Under the pieces are notes generated by a model. It was not told the DNA's origin. It made no database searches and worked only from the letters and a program-made list of their open reading frames with translations. 64,000 nucleotides of DNA from Jejuia sp. UBA6058 (GTDB lineage Bacteria > Bacteroidota > Bacteroidia > Flavobacteriales > Flavobacteriaceae), in NCBI GenBank assembly GCA_002428965.1, contig DIYI01000005.1, forward strand, positions 186,829 to 250,828, read 5' to 3'. How positions within the stretch are numbered: position 1 is the stretch's first letter; each line of letters begins with the position of its first letter. Below are positions 26,380 to 32,928 of the stretch, one piece after another. The translations under genes and the position numbers were made by a program.

Positions 26380-26401
26380 TAAGTATTATTACTTATTTTT
26401 G
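26380..26401 (+). promoter_or_regulatory. TAAGTA-N4-TACTTA operator joined to the -7 element of the FNR-type gene
   Basis: TAAGTATTATTACTTA (26380-26395) has perfect 6-bp arms around TTAT. The -7 element TATTTTTG is at 26394-26401, overlapping the right arm. The FNR-type ATG is 19 bp further. No TTG box is present at the usual distance. The 6-4-6 geometry fits a CRP/FNR dimer, and the same palindrome stands before the globin gene. Confidence 0.65.
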
Positions 26402-26420
26402 ATTTATAACATTAAACATT

Positions 26421-27170
26421 ATGCCCGCAGTTGCCATGTCATCACATACGCGCTTCCGTTCTATAAACGACCTTTCATGTGGCGCGTGCCAGAACAAAAA
26501 TTGTATTATAAAGAATAATCTTTCCATTCTTGAAGACTCTTCTTTGGTAAATAATAAGAGTACGTTAAGGTGTAAAAAGGGTCAGCAATTTATTATGGAA
26601 GGTGCCCCAGTTAACGGACTGTTTTTTATTCTAAAGGGCACGGTTAAAGTTATTAGAACTGGTATTAACGGGCGTGAACAAATTGTTCGTTTTGCCAAAG
26701 AGGGAGAGATTATTGGGCATCGTGGTTTTGGTACTGAAGAGTATTATTCTATTGGAGCCATAGCATTGCAGGATACTATTTTATGTTATTTTTCTAAGGA
26801 ATACCTGCAAGAGACACTACTTAACAACCCGAAGTTTGCATTTGATATGATGTTGTTTTACGCCAATGAATTAAACCGAAGTGAGAACAAGGTTAAGTCT
26901 ATTTCTCAAATGACCGTTCGTGAACGTGTTATCGACTCCTTATTATACATACATAGAAAGTTTGGCAATTTAAATGGATTTTTAAACTTACCATTAAGTA
27001 GACGCGAGTATGCGGATTATGCTGGTACTACTGAAGAGCAAGTTATACGTGTATTTTCGGCATTAAAAAAAGAAAAACTCATTGCGGCTCAAGGCAAGAA
27101 AATAGGTATCAGTGATATTCAATTATTAAAGAGAGAAATAAATGATCATAACTACTTCTTAGATAGTTAA
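26421..27170 (+). CDS. FNR-type [4Fe-4S] Crp/Fnr-family transcription regulator
   Basis: A 249-residue protein: N-terminal Cys region, cyclic-nucleotide-type beta-roll (about 50-140), dimer helix (about 148-175) and C-terminal winged helix (about 195-240). Cys20, Cys23, Cys28 and Cys122 correspond to Cys20, 23, 29 and 122 of E. coli FNR, which hold the oxygen-labile cluster. In the recognition helix (TEEQVIR) the FNR pattern E-x-x-S-R has become E-x-x-I-R, so the DNA target should differ from TTGAT-N4-ATCAA. A matching variant palindrome precedes this gene and the globin gene. It probably senses oxygen or NO and governs the downstream cluster. Confidence 0.88.
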   Translation: MPAVAMSSHTRFRSINDLSCGACQNKNCIIKNNLSILEDSSLVNNKSTLRCKKGQQFIMEGAPVNGLFFILKGTVKVIRTGINGREQIVRFAKEGEIIGHRGFGTEEYYSIGAIALQDTILCYFSKEYLQETLLNNPKFAFDMMLFYANELNRSENKVKSISQMTVRERVIDSLLYIHRKFGNLNGFLNLPLSRREYADYAGTTEEQVIRVFSALKKEKLIAAQGKKIGISDIQLLKREINDHNYFLDS

Positions 27171-27299
27171 TCATACTTAGTTTCCCCATTTTTGCTACTA
27201 TTTTAAATTACTTCCTGCGTTTTGTCAGTTTTTAAAGTGTTATAAAAGATTCTTTTCAACTGTTCTATTTCATAATTGGTTAGCAGTATAGGTTCTACA

Positions 27300-27332
27300 T
27301 TTGTCATCAGTAAGTATTAATACTTATTTCTA
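27300..27332 (+). promoter_or_regulatory. Globin-operon promoter with TAAGTA-N4-TACTTA operator in the spacer
   Basis: TAAGTATTAATACTTA (27311-27326) is a perfect 16-bp palindrome, followed by TTTCTA. A TTTG (27300-27303) lies 21 bp before TATTTCTA (27325-27332), a partial -7 match. The palindrome thus sits between the two boxes, where a dimer would more easily repress than activate. It shares 14 of 16 positions with the site before the FNR-type gene. The rest of the 188-bp gap holds nothing recognisable. Confidence 0.62.
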
Positions 27333-27358
27333 ACACAAACAAATCAAAACACCATACT

Positions 27359-27772
27359 ATGGAAGCTACAACAGTAACACTTGTTCAAGAATCATTCGAA
27401 AAAGTAAAACCTATAGCGCCTCAGGCGGCAGAGATATTTTACTCTAAATTGTTTGAGTTAGACCCAAATCTTAAACCATTATTTCCAAGTAGCGAAGAAG
27501 CTATGAAAACTCAAGGCAATAAGTTAATGACGATGTTGGCGGCGGCTGTGGCAGGTTTAAGTAATATTGATGCTTTGGTTCCAGTATTACAGGATTTAGC
27601 TAAAAGACATGTAGATTATAAAGTAGAGCCATCTCATTACGACACAGTTGGAGCTGCTTTGTTGGGTACACTTGAAGAAGGTTTGGGTGAAGCCTTCACA
27701 CCAGAGGTAAAAACAGCTTGGGCTGATGTTTACGGTGTAATGTCTAGTGTTATGATTGAAGCGGCATACTAA
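27359..27772 (+). CDS. Single-domain globin, Vitreoscilla haemoglobin / flavohaemoglobin type
   Basis: A 137-residue cytoplasmic haem protein aligned end to end with Vitreoscilla haemoglobin (146). Key residues: Tyr28 (B10), Gln52 (E7) and proximal His84 (F8), which match Tyr29, Gln53 and His85 there. The Tyr/Gln distal pair is also used by flavohaemoglobins for NO dioxygenation. No reductase domain is attached, but an FAD/NAD/[2Fe-2S] reductase is encoded three genes downstream. Likely substrates are O2 and NO. It is the first gene of a five-gene group with gaps of about 5 to 90 bp. Confidence 0.92.
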   Translation: MEATTVTLVQESFEKVKPIAPQAAEIFYSKLFELDPNLKPLFPSSEEAMKTQGNKLMTMLAAAVAGLSNIDALVPVLQDLAKRHVDYKVEPSHYDTVGAALLGTLEEGLGEAFTPEVKTAWADVYGVMSSVMIEAAY

Positions 27773-27791
27773 CAACTTAAAAACTCGCAAT

Positions 27792-28604
27792 ATGAAAACT
27801 ATTATTAAACTATTCTCAGCTTCGGCTTTTGTTCTTGCACTAAATTCTTGTGGTGGCGTTCCAGAAGAAAAAACGGCTGATGCTGGAGAGGAAAAAGCTT
27901 TTGCTGTAGCTGAAGTTTTAGAAATGGTGGCAAAGGAAAACGATGTTACAAGAACGCTATATACTAAAGCCATTGTTGGTGGTGGTAAAAAACAAGGAAT
28001 GAAGTTTGACGAAGATTGGAGAAAGGATGATGTTGAAGCAGGACCGCTTCCAGCGTTATTCTTGAGAGGAATAGCAACTAGCATTCGCAAGAGTCCAGTA
28101 CCTCTAGGATTGTATCTTGGCTCAGACTTCCCAGTAAATGCAGCTAATAAGTTTGAAGGAAAACAAGCGGAATTATTTACTCAAATTAAAAAAGACCAAA
28201 AGCCACAGTTTTTTTATGACGAAGGGCAAAAGTTACATACAGCAATGTTTGCAGATTTAGCAAGCGCTGGGGCTTGTGTATCATGTCATAATAAACACCC
28301 ACAAACTTCTAAGTCTGATTGGGTACTTGGTGATGTAATGGGAGCAACTACATGGCAATATCCTAAGGATTCTTTAACGTATAAAGAAACTGTAGCTGTA
28401 CTAAATTCTTACTCGCAAGGTACGGTTGATATTTACATGGAATATTTAGATGAAATCAAAGCTTTTGAAGAAAGTGAAAAACCTGAAATAGGTGATAAAT
28501 GGCCAGCAGAAGGTAATTACCTTCCAACTCCTGAGGTGTTTTTAGATAGTGTACGTAAATTATCTTCTTACGAAACTATGAAACATCTGGTAGCTGCCAA
28601 ATAA
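27792..28604 (+). CDS. DUF3365 (Tll0287-like) haem-binding lipoprotein
   Basis: A 270-residue protein. A lipoprotein signal ends at Cys20 (LALNSC). The body resembles the DUF3365/Tll0287-like domain, a PAS-like fold found as a haem sensor or periplasmic cytochrome, and carries one haem c site Cys162-x2-Cys165-His166 (CVSCH). It is therefore a periplasmic, membrane-tethered c-type haem protein. The ATG at 27792 gives a proper signal peptide; a TTG upstream would not. It begins 19 bp after the globin stop. It could accept electrons, or sense a gas. Confidence 0.83.
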   Translation: MKTIIKLFSASAFVLALNSCGGVPEEKTADAGEEKAFAVAEVLEMVAKENDVTRTLYTKAIVGGGKKQGMKFDEDWRKDDVEAGPLPALFLRGIATSIRKSPVPLGLYLGSDFPVNAANKFEGKQAELFTQIKKDQKPQFFYDEGQKLHTAMFADLASAGACVSCHNKHPQTSKSDWVLGDVMGATTWQYPKDSLTYKETVAVLNSYSQGTVDIYMEYLDEIKAFEESEKPEIGDKWPAEGNYLPTPEVFLDSVRKLSSYETMKHLVAAK

Positions 28605-28691
28605 TTTTGTTTAGTGTTAAGATTGCAGTCTCGCTGGTATTTCTAGTTGAATCCAGCGAGTTGCAATTATTTTACTCCAAATTTTTCCTAT

Positions 28692-29174
28692 ATGGTTCTA
28701 AGTAATAATAAATCTACCATAATTGGTTTAGTACTTTTAGTAGCATTTTTACTACAGTTCTTTTTGAAGTTAGAATGGAACTGGTTTTATGATGTTCAAG
28801 AAGGCCAAATGTACAAACGCTGGTCTGGATTGTTCTTAGCCATTTTTATTGTGTTTCAATGGATTCTATCATTAACAAGAACTGTGAAAAAATGGAAGAA
28901 GCATGCTATGAAAATGCAGGCTATTCATAAATGGGTTGGGGCTTTAAGTCCTATTTTCTTTTATATACATAGTATGGGAATGGGGTACGGTTATTTATTG
29001 CTATTGTCTTATATCTTTTTTGCAAACACATTGTTGGGGTATTTCAATTTAGATGTATTAAAAAATAATAGTGATGCTCTTTTTAAGGGTTGGATGATTA
29101 CTCATGTTGCATTGTCTCTTGTTGTATCAATTATGATGATATTTCATGTAGTGATGGTATTTTATTATAAATAA
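28692..29174 (+). CDS. Small four-helix haem-b membrane protein (ferric reductase-like core)
   Basis: A 160-residue protein with four membrane helices (about 9-27, 46-63, 84-112 and 134-157). His79 and His93, then His138 and His152, form two exact HX13H pairs on the third and fourth helices. That is the two-haem arrangement of ferric reductases and NADPH oxidases, where it carries electrons across the membrane. Here the FAD/NAD part is a separate gene 7 bp downstream. The ATG at 28692 is favoured because earlier starts add non-membrane residues. Family membership is inferred from the His spacing. Confidence 0.68.
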   Translation: MVLSNNKSTIIGLVLLVAFLLQFFLKLEWNWFYDVQEGQMYKRWSGLFLAIFIVFQWILSLTRTVKKWKKHAMKMQAIHKWVGALSPIFFYIHSMGMGYGYLLLLSYIFFANTLLGYFNLDVLKNNSDALFKGWMITHVALSLVVSIMMIFHVVMVFYYK

Positions 29175-29181
29175 GTAGGTT

Positions 29182-30210
29182 ATGAAGTTGCTGGTAAAAG
29201 ATATAATTAAGGAAACCGAAGATGCGATGACCATCTGTCTTAAAAACGGTAATCTTTTTAAAAAATTTAAATATAAACCAGGACAGTTCTTAACCATTAA
29301 TGTGCCAATTGATGGTGTAGTTCAAAAGCGAGCTTACTCTTTTAGTAGTAATCCTTTTACAGATAAAGACCTCAAAATCACCATAAAACGTGTTGAAAAG
29401 GGTTTGGTGTCTAATTATGTACACGATCATTTAAAGGTTGGTGATAAGATTAAAATAGATAATCCTGCTGGTTCATTTTTTGTAGAACCTCAAAAAAGCA
29501 ATCAAAAACAATATGTATTATTTGCTGGAGGAAGTGGTGTAACACCAATGTTCTCTATTGCAAAATCGGTATTAACACAAGAGCCATCTTCTAAAGTATT
29601 ATTGATTTATGCGAATCAAACCATGGAATCTATCATTTTCCATGAAGAAATAAAGGGGTTGTGTGCTGAATATCCTGATACTTTTAAAGTAGAACATATA
29701 ATTTCAGGAAATAAAACCTATAAAGGGAATTACCACCCAGGTTTGGCAACCAAAACTTTAATAGATCGTATAATGATTAAGCACGATCTTGTTTATGATG
29801 CTCATGTTTATATGATATGTGGACCATTCGGTTATATGGAGAAAATAAAGGAGGTTTTAGGTGAAAATGGCATTACAAGGGACAAAATAAAGATTGAGGT
29901 CTTCAAAAGCCCAGTTGTAAAGGTAACAGGGAAAAATTTATTAAGCGATGTTACTTTAAAACACGATGGTAAGGAATATTATTTTAAAGTGAGAGGTGAT
30001 AAATCTATTTTAAATCAAGCTATGTCTCAAAATATAGCTATTCCATATTCTTGCAGATCTGGAATGTGCTCCACCTGTAGAGGAAAATGTATTGAAGGAG
30101 AGGTACAAATGACAGAAGGGCATATTTTACCTGAAGACGAAGTGCAAAATGGTAGCGTACTTACATGTGTTACCTACCCAATAAGTGAAAAAGTAGTTAT
30201 TGAAATATAA
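29182..30210 (+). CDS. NAD(P)H:FAD:[2Fe-2S] oxidoreductase
   Basis: A 342-residue soluble electron-transfer enzyme. The FAD-binding RAYS is at 50-53, the NAD-binding AGGSGVTPM at 115-123 with CGPFGYM from 213, and a plant-type ferredoxin domain at the C-terminus with ligands Cys291, Cys296, Cys299 and Cys329. The layout is that of the HCP reductase/PaaE group (reductase, then ferredoxin). It lies 7 bp after the haem-b protein and 5 bp before the cytochrome c, so it probably passes electrons from NAD(P)H to these partners, and perhaps to the globin. The acceptor is not proven. Confidence 0.9.
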   Translation: MKLLVKDIIKETEDAMTICLKNGNLFKKFKYKPGQFLTINVPIDGVVQKRAYSFSSNPFTDKDLKITIKRVEKGLVSNYVHDHLKVGDKIKIDNPAGSFFVEPQKSNQKQYVLFAGGSGVTPMFSIAKSVLTQEPSSKVLLIYANQTMESIIFHEEIKGLCAEYPDTFKVEHIISGNKTYKGNYHPGLATKTLIDRIMIKHDLVYDAHVYMICGPFGYMEKIKEVLGENGITRDKIKIEVFKSPVVKVTGKNLLSDVTLKHDGKEYYFKVRGDKSILNQAMSQNIAIPYSCRSGMCSTCRGKCIEGEVQMTEGHILPEDEVQNGSVLTCVTYPISEKVVIEI

Positions 30211-30215
30211 AGTAT

Positions 30216-30923
30216 ATGTTCAAGGTAAGTCCATTAAGAAAAAGACAATTTACAGGTGGTATTATTGGTTTAGTGCTAGGAGTGTCCATATTTTATGTAC
30301 TTACACTTGATGCTACCGAGGATTACGTATCCATCGGTCCAATGAACACGGGCCACGAAGAGTTAAATTGTTATGCATGTCATGCCGATGCAAAGGGTAA
30401 TCTCATGCAACAATTGCAATCTAACATTTCATATGCGGTTGGTGCCCGAGAAGAAAGTGCGGATTTTGGAACACAGGATGTTACGCTTAATAATTGTTAC
30501 GAATGTCATGACAGACCAAACGACAGACACCCAACACACCGTTTTGAAGAGCCAAGATTTAGCGATGCTGTAAAAAATATTGATGCCACCACCTGTATCA
30601 CTTGTCATAGTGAACATCACGGAGAACGCGTATCGGTAGAATATATAAACTATTGTATGAACTGCCACCAAGAATTAGTTGTAGAAAACGATCCTTTAGA
30701 TATCTCTCACGAAGATTTAATAGCTAAAGAAGAGTGGTTTACCTGTATTCAATGTCACGATTTCCATGGTAATCATAGGTACGAAGTTCCAGAAAAAATG
30801 AAGGACACCATACCTATGAGTACAATCCAAGCCTATTTAGATGGAGGTGAAGATCCTTTTGGATACGACAAAAAGTATTACGCCCTATCTCAAGAAGAAT
30901 GGTTGAAAACCCTTGAAGATTAA
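30216..30923 (+). CDS. Membrane-anchored pentahaem cytochrome c
   Basis: A 235-residue protein. A single hydrophobic segment at about 12-31 anchors it to the inner membrane, with the rest in the periplasm. Five CxxCH haem sites are visible at 52-56, 94-98, 127-131, 147-151 and 177-181, with additional His residues (for example the HPTH, HSEHHGE and HEDL stretches) as possible distal ligands. It resembles NapC/NirT-like or cytochrome c3-type electron carriers, without exact family match. It ends the five-gene group and is likely the periplasmic exit for electrons. Confidence 0.87.
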   Translation: MFKVSPLRKRQFTGGIIGLVLGVSIFYVLTLDATEDYVSIGPMNTGHEELNCYACHADAKGNLMQQLQSNISYAVGAREESADFGTQDVTLNNCYECHDRPNDRHPTHRFEEPRFSDAVKNIDATTCITCHSEHHGERVSVEYINYCMNCHQELVVENDPLDISHEDLIAKEEWFTCIQCHDFHGNHRYEVPEKMKDTIPMSTIQAYLDGGEDPFGYDKKYYALSQEEWLKTLED

Positions 30924-30937
30924 TGTTTTAGTATTTT

Positions 30938-31036
30938 GGGCGTTACCCTGCGGGTCGCGCTTTCCACTAAAAGTTTTGGTTCGATGCACACCTCACCAAA
31001 AGCTACCGTTGCAATCGCTAACGCAGGTGTACTTGC
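30938..31036. repeat. Dispersed intergenic repeat, copy 1
   Basis: About 99 bp, GC-rich compared with its flanks. It shares with 40304-40408 the opening GGGCGTTACC, a middle GGTCGsGCTTTC and the closing CTAACGCAGG followed by GTAyTTGCT. No coding sense. It lies between the converging cytochrome c and XRE genes and may also act as a transcript end. Similar elements are known to me from other flavobacterial genomes, not searched. Confidence 0.6.
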
Positions 31037-31055
31037 TATAACTGTTTTCAATCTC

Positions 31056-31256
31056 TTAGTCTGTATCTTCCAGAAAAAACAATTCTTCAACAGGTTTTTT
31101 AAATAGTTGTGCAATTTTTAACGAAAGCACTGTAGAAGGCACATATTTATTTTTTTCCATGGCGTTAATTGTCTGTCTGCTTACCCCAATTTTTTCTGCT
31201 AAATCCGCCTGCGTCATATCGTGTATGGCGCGCTGTACTTTAATACTATTCTTCAT
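31056..31256 (-). CDS. XRE-family helix-turn-helix regulator
   Basis: A 66-residue protein made of one HTH domain: MTQADLAEKIGVSRQTI (about 14-30) and a second set of helices with PSTVLSLKIAQLF (about 40-52). It is of the short, Cro/YozG-like type. The ATG at 31256 overlaps the stop of the preceding membrane protein gene by 11 bp, so the two are translationally coupled. Such HTH and small-membrane-protein pairs are common; target genes are unknown. Confidence 0.88.
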   Translation of the reverse strand: MKNSIKVQRAIHDMTQADLAEKIGVSRQTINAMEKNKYVPSTVLSLKIAQLFKKPVEELFFLEDTD

Positions 31257-31719
31257 CACTGTTCAATTTTAGTTTCAGGAAATTAAAACGGATGATAAAA
31301 AATAGGAGAGGTGTAAACATATTAAAAACTAAAATATGGAAAAACGTGAATTGGTAAACAAATATAATGGTTAGTACTAATACAGCGTAGTTAAAAAGAA
31401 TTGCCCAAACCAAAGAATCTTTGCGTAGTTTGTAAATAAATTCGTCTTCAACTTTCTCTTTTGTAAAACCTACCAAAAGCCCTCCAAATATAATAGCTAG
31501 TGATGCAAGTTCGTCTAGGATGCTGTTTTCAATAACTTTGAATAGTTTTTTGTTGCTATCAAAGATTTGGTCATCGTTAAAAATAGACAGCACTTTCATT
31601 GATAAAAAGTCGGACTCATAATCGGTAGCCCAAATGTATGCGCCAAATACCAGACCCAATACAAAAATTACCCAACCAATAATTTTATACTTGTTGGGCA
31701 GTAAATAATTTGTTTTCAT
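31246..31719 (-). CDS. Four-span membrane protein paired with the XRE regulator
   Basis: A 157-residue protein with four hydrophobic segments (about 12-32, 67-85, 101-125 and 126-148) and a polar loop at 35-65. No family recognised. It is the first gene of a two-gene transcript with the XRE regulator, behind a good TAnnTTTG promoter. In similar pairs the membrane protein is thought to sense envelope state or to be the regulated partner; here that is only a possibility. Confidence 0.78.
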   Translation of the reverse strand: MKTNYLLPNKYKIIGWVIFVLGLVFGAYIWATDYESDFLSMKVLSIFNDDQIFDSNKKLFKVIENSILDELASLAIIFGGLLVGFTKEKVEDEFIYKLRKDSLVWAILFNYAVLVLTIIFVYQFTFFHILVFNMFTPLLFFIIRFNFLKLKLNSDEE

Positions 31720-31746
31720 AATTGTTCGATTTTAAAATTGACAATT

Positions 31747-31777
31747 CAAAAGTAAAACAAACTTTACATTTAGACAA
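31747..31777 (-). promoter_or_regulatory. Promoter of the membrane protein / XRE pair
   Basis: On the minus strand TTG (31775-31777), a 20-bp spacer and TACTTTTG (31747-31754) match the TTG / TAnnTTTG pattern. The ATG at 31719 is 28 bp further. The 166 bp from 31778 to 31943 hold no gene. Confidence 0.6.
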
Positions 31778-31943
31778 GTAAAAATTACAAAAAGTATGAT
31801 TATTAATACTTTTTTATAAATGCTAAGGCTATAAAACTTAAATAGAAATTAATTTAAATGTCAGTTTAGGTGATTTCAAGCGCTAAGAAATTATGCGGAG
31901 AATGATGAATATTTAAGGTATTCTGTTAAAGTATAGAAAGGTA

Positions 31944-32921
31944 TTAATACTCTAAATTAATTTCATTTCTAACCTCGTCCAGTAGACTTATTAAATCTTT
32001 GCTAAACTCAAAAGTCATAATATTGCTTTTAGTTTTACCATCACGCAACAGTTGGTTAAAATGAATAGCCTCGTAGTTATAACCAATAGTTTTGTAGCCA
32101 AAATCTATGGTTTCTTTTTTACCTTTATTTGGAATTAGGGTAACCGATGCTGGAGAGAACCAACCGTCATTAATTTTAATCATTCCTGTTTCGCAATAAA
32201 AAGTTGCTTCTGTTGGTGTGTCTTCTAAAAGCGTACTTTTTAAATGTGCGGTAGCTCCGTTTTGGTATTGGAATTCCATTTTACAGGATGAATCAGCACC
32301 ATTTTCAAAAAATGTAGCCTCAGCTTTAATAGCTTCAGGTTTCCCTAATGTAGATAAAGCCGCAAAAATAGGGTAGATGCCAATATCTAATAAGCTTCCA
32401 CCGCCTAAAGGTTTGTTAAACAATCTGGACGAATTATCAAAGGCTCGATAAAAACCAAAATCAGACTCTACTTTAACAAGATTACCAAATTTATTTTCTT
32501 CTAAAGTTTTTAGAACAAACTTATAATGAGGTAAGAAATACGTCCAAAGCGCTTCCATAAGCAATACATTTTTTTCTTTCGCTTTAGAAATCATTTCAGA
32601 TACTTCGTCACTATTCATTGCAAATGGTTTTTCACATAGTACAGCAATACCGTGTTCTAAGCAAAGTATTGTGTTTTCTTTATGTAGTGCATGAGGGGTT
32701 GCAATGTAAACCGCGTTTATATTTTTGTCTTTAGCAAGGGATTCGTAGGAATCATAAGATTTTACGGCATCATATTTTGTTGCAAATGCTTCTGCTTTAT
32801 CCTGGTTTCTAGATGCTACTGCATAGAGTTTGGCACCTTCTATAGTTAATAAATCTGTTGCAAATTTATGGGCAATATTTCCGAGCCCGATAATACCCCA
32901 GTTGATAGTTTTCTGTATCAT
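31944..32921 (-). CDS. Gfo/Idh/MocA-family NAD(P)-dependent oxidoreductase
   Basis: A 325-residue protein with the family's N-terminal Rossmann motif WGIIGLGNIAHKFA (8-21), the catalytic CEKPFAMN (about 95-102, conserved EKP), and a C-terminal alpha/beta domain with LDIGIYPIFA near 177. It resembles the trans-dihydrodiol/xylose dehydrogenase branch. It lies 7 bp after a sodium:solute symporter gene, which fits a sugar or sugar-derivative uptake and oxidation operon. The substrate is unknown. Confidence 0.88.
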   Translation of the reverse strand: MIQKTINWGIIGLGNIAHKFATDLLTIEGAKLYAVASRNQDKAEAFATKYDAVKSYDSYESLAKDKNINAVYIATPHALHKENTILCLEHGIAVLCEKPFAMNSDEVSEMISKAKEKNVLLMEALWTYFLPHYKFVLKTLEENKFGNLVKVESDFGFYRAFDNSSRLFNKPLGGGSLLDIGIYPIFAALSTLGKPEAIKAEATFFENGADSSCKMEFQYQNGATAHLKSTLLEDTPTEATFYCETGMIKINDGWFSPASVTLIPNKGKKETIDFGYKTIGYNYEAIHFNQLLRDGKTKSNIMTFEFSKDLISLLDEVRNEINLEY

Positions 32922-32928
32922 TATTTAA

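Noticed and set aside
27596..28090. 164-residue frame opposite the globin and DUF3365 genes
   Set aside because: Antisense to two genes with conserved haem residues.
31795..31816. AAGTAT-N8-ATACTT, which looks like a third copy of the FNR-type palindrome
   Set aside because: The spacing is 8 or more instead of 4, the outer bases differ, and no suitably placed start on the plus strand follows. It is probably chance in AT-rich DNA.
31946..31955. GTATTAATAC, the core of the globin palindrome
   Set aside because: It lies inside the 3-prime end of a coding gene and lacks the outer arms.
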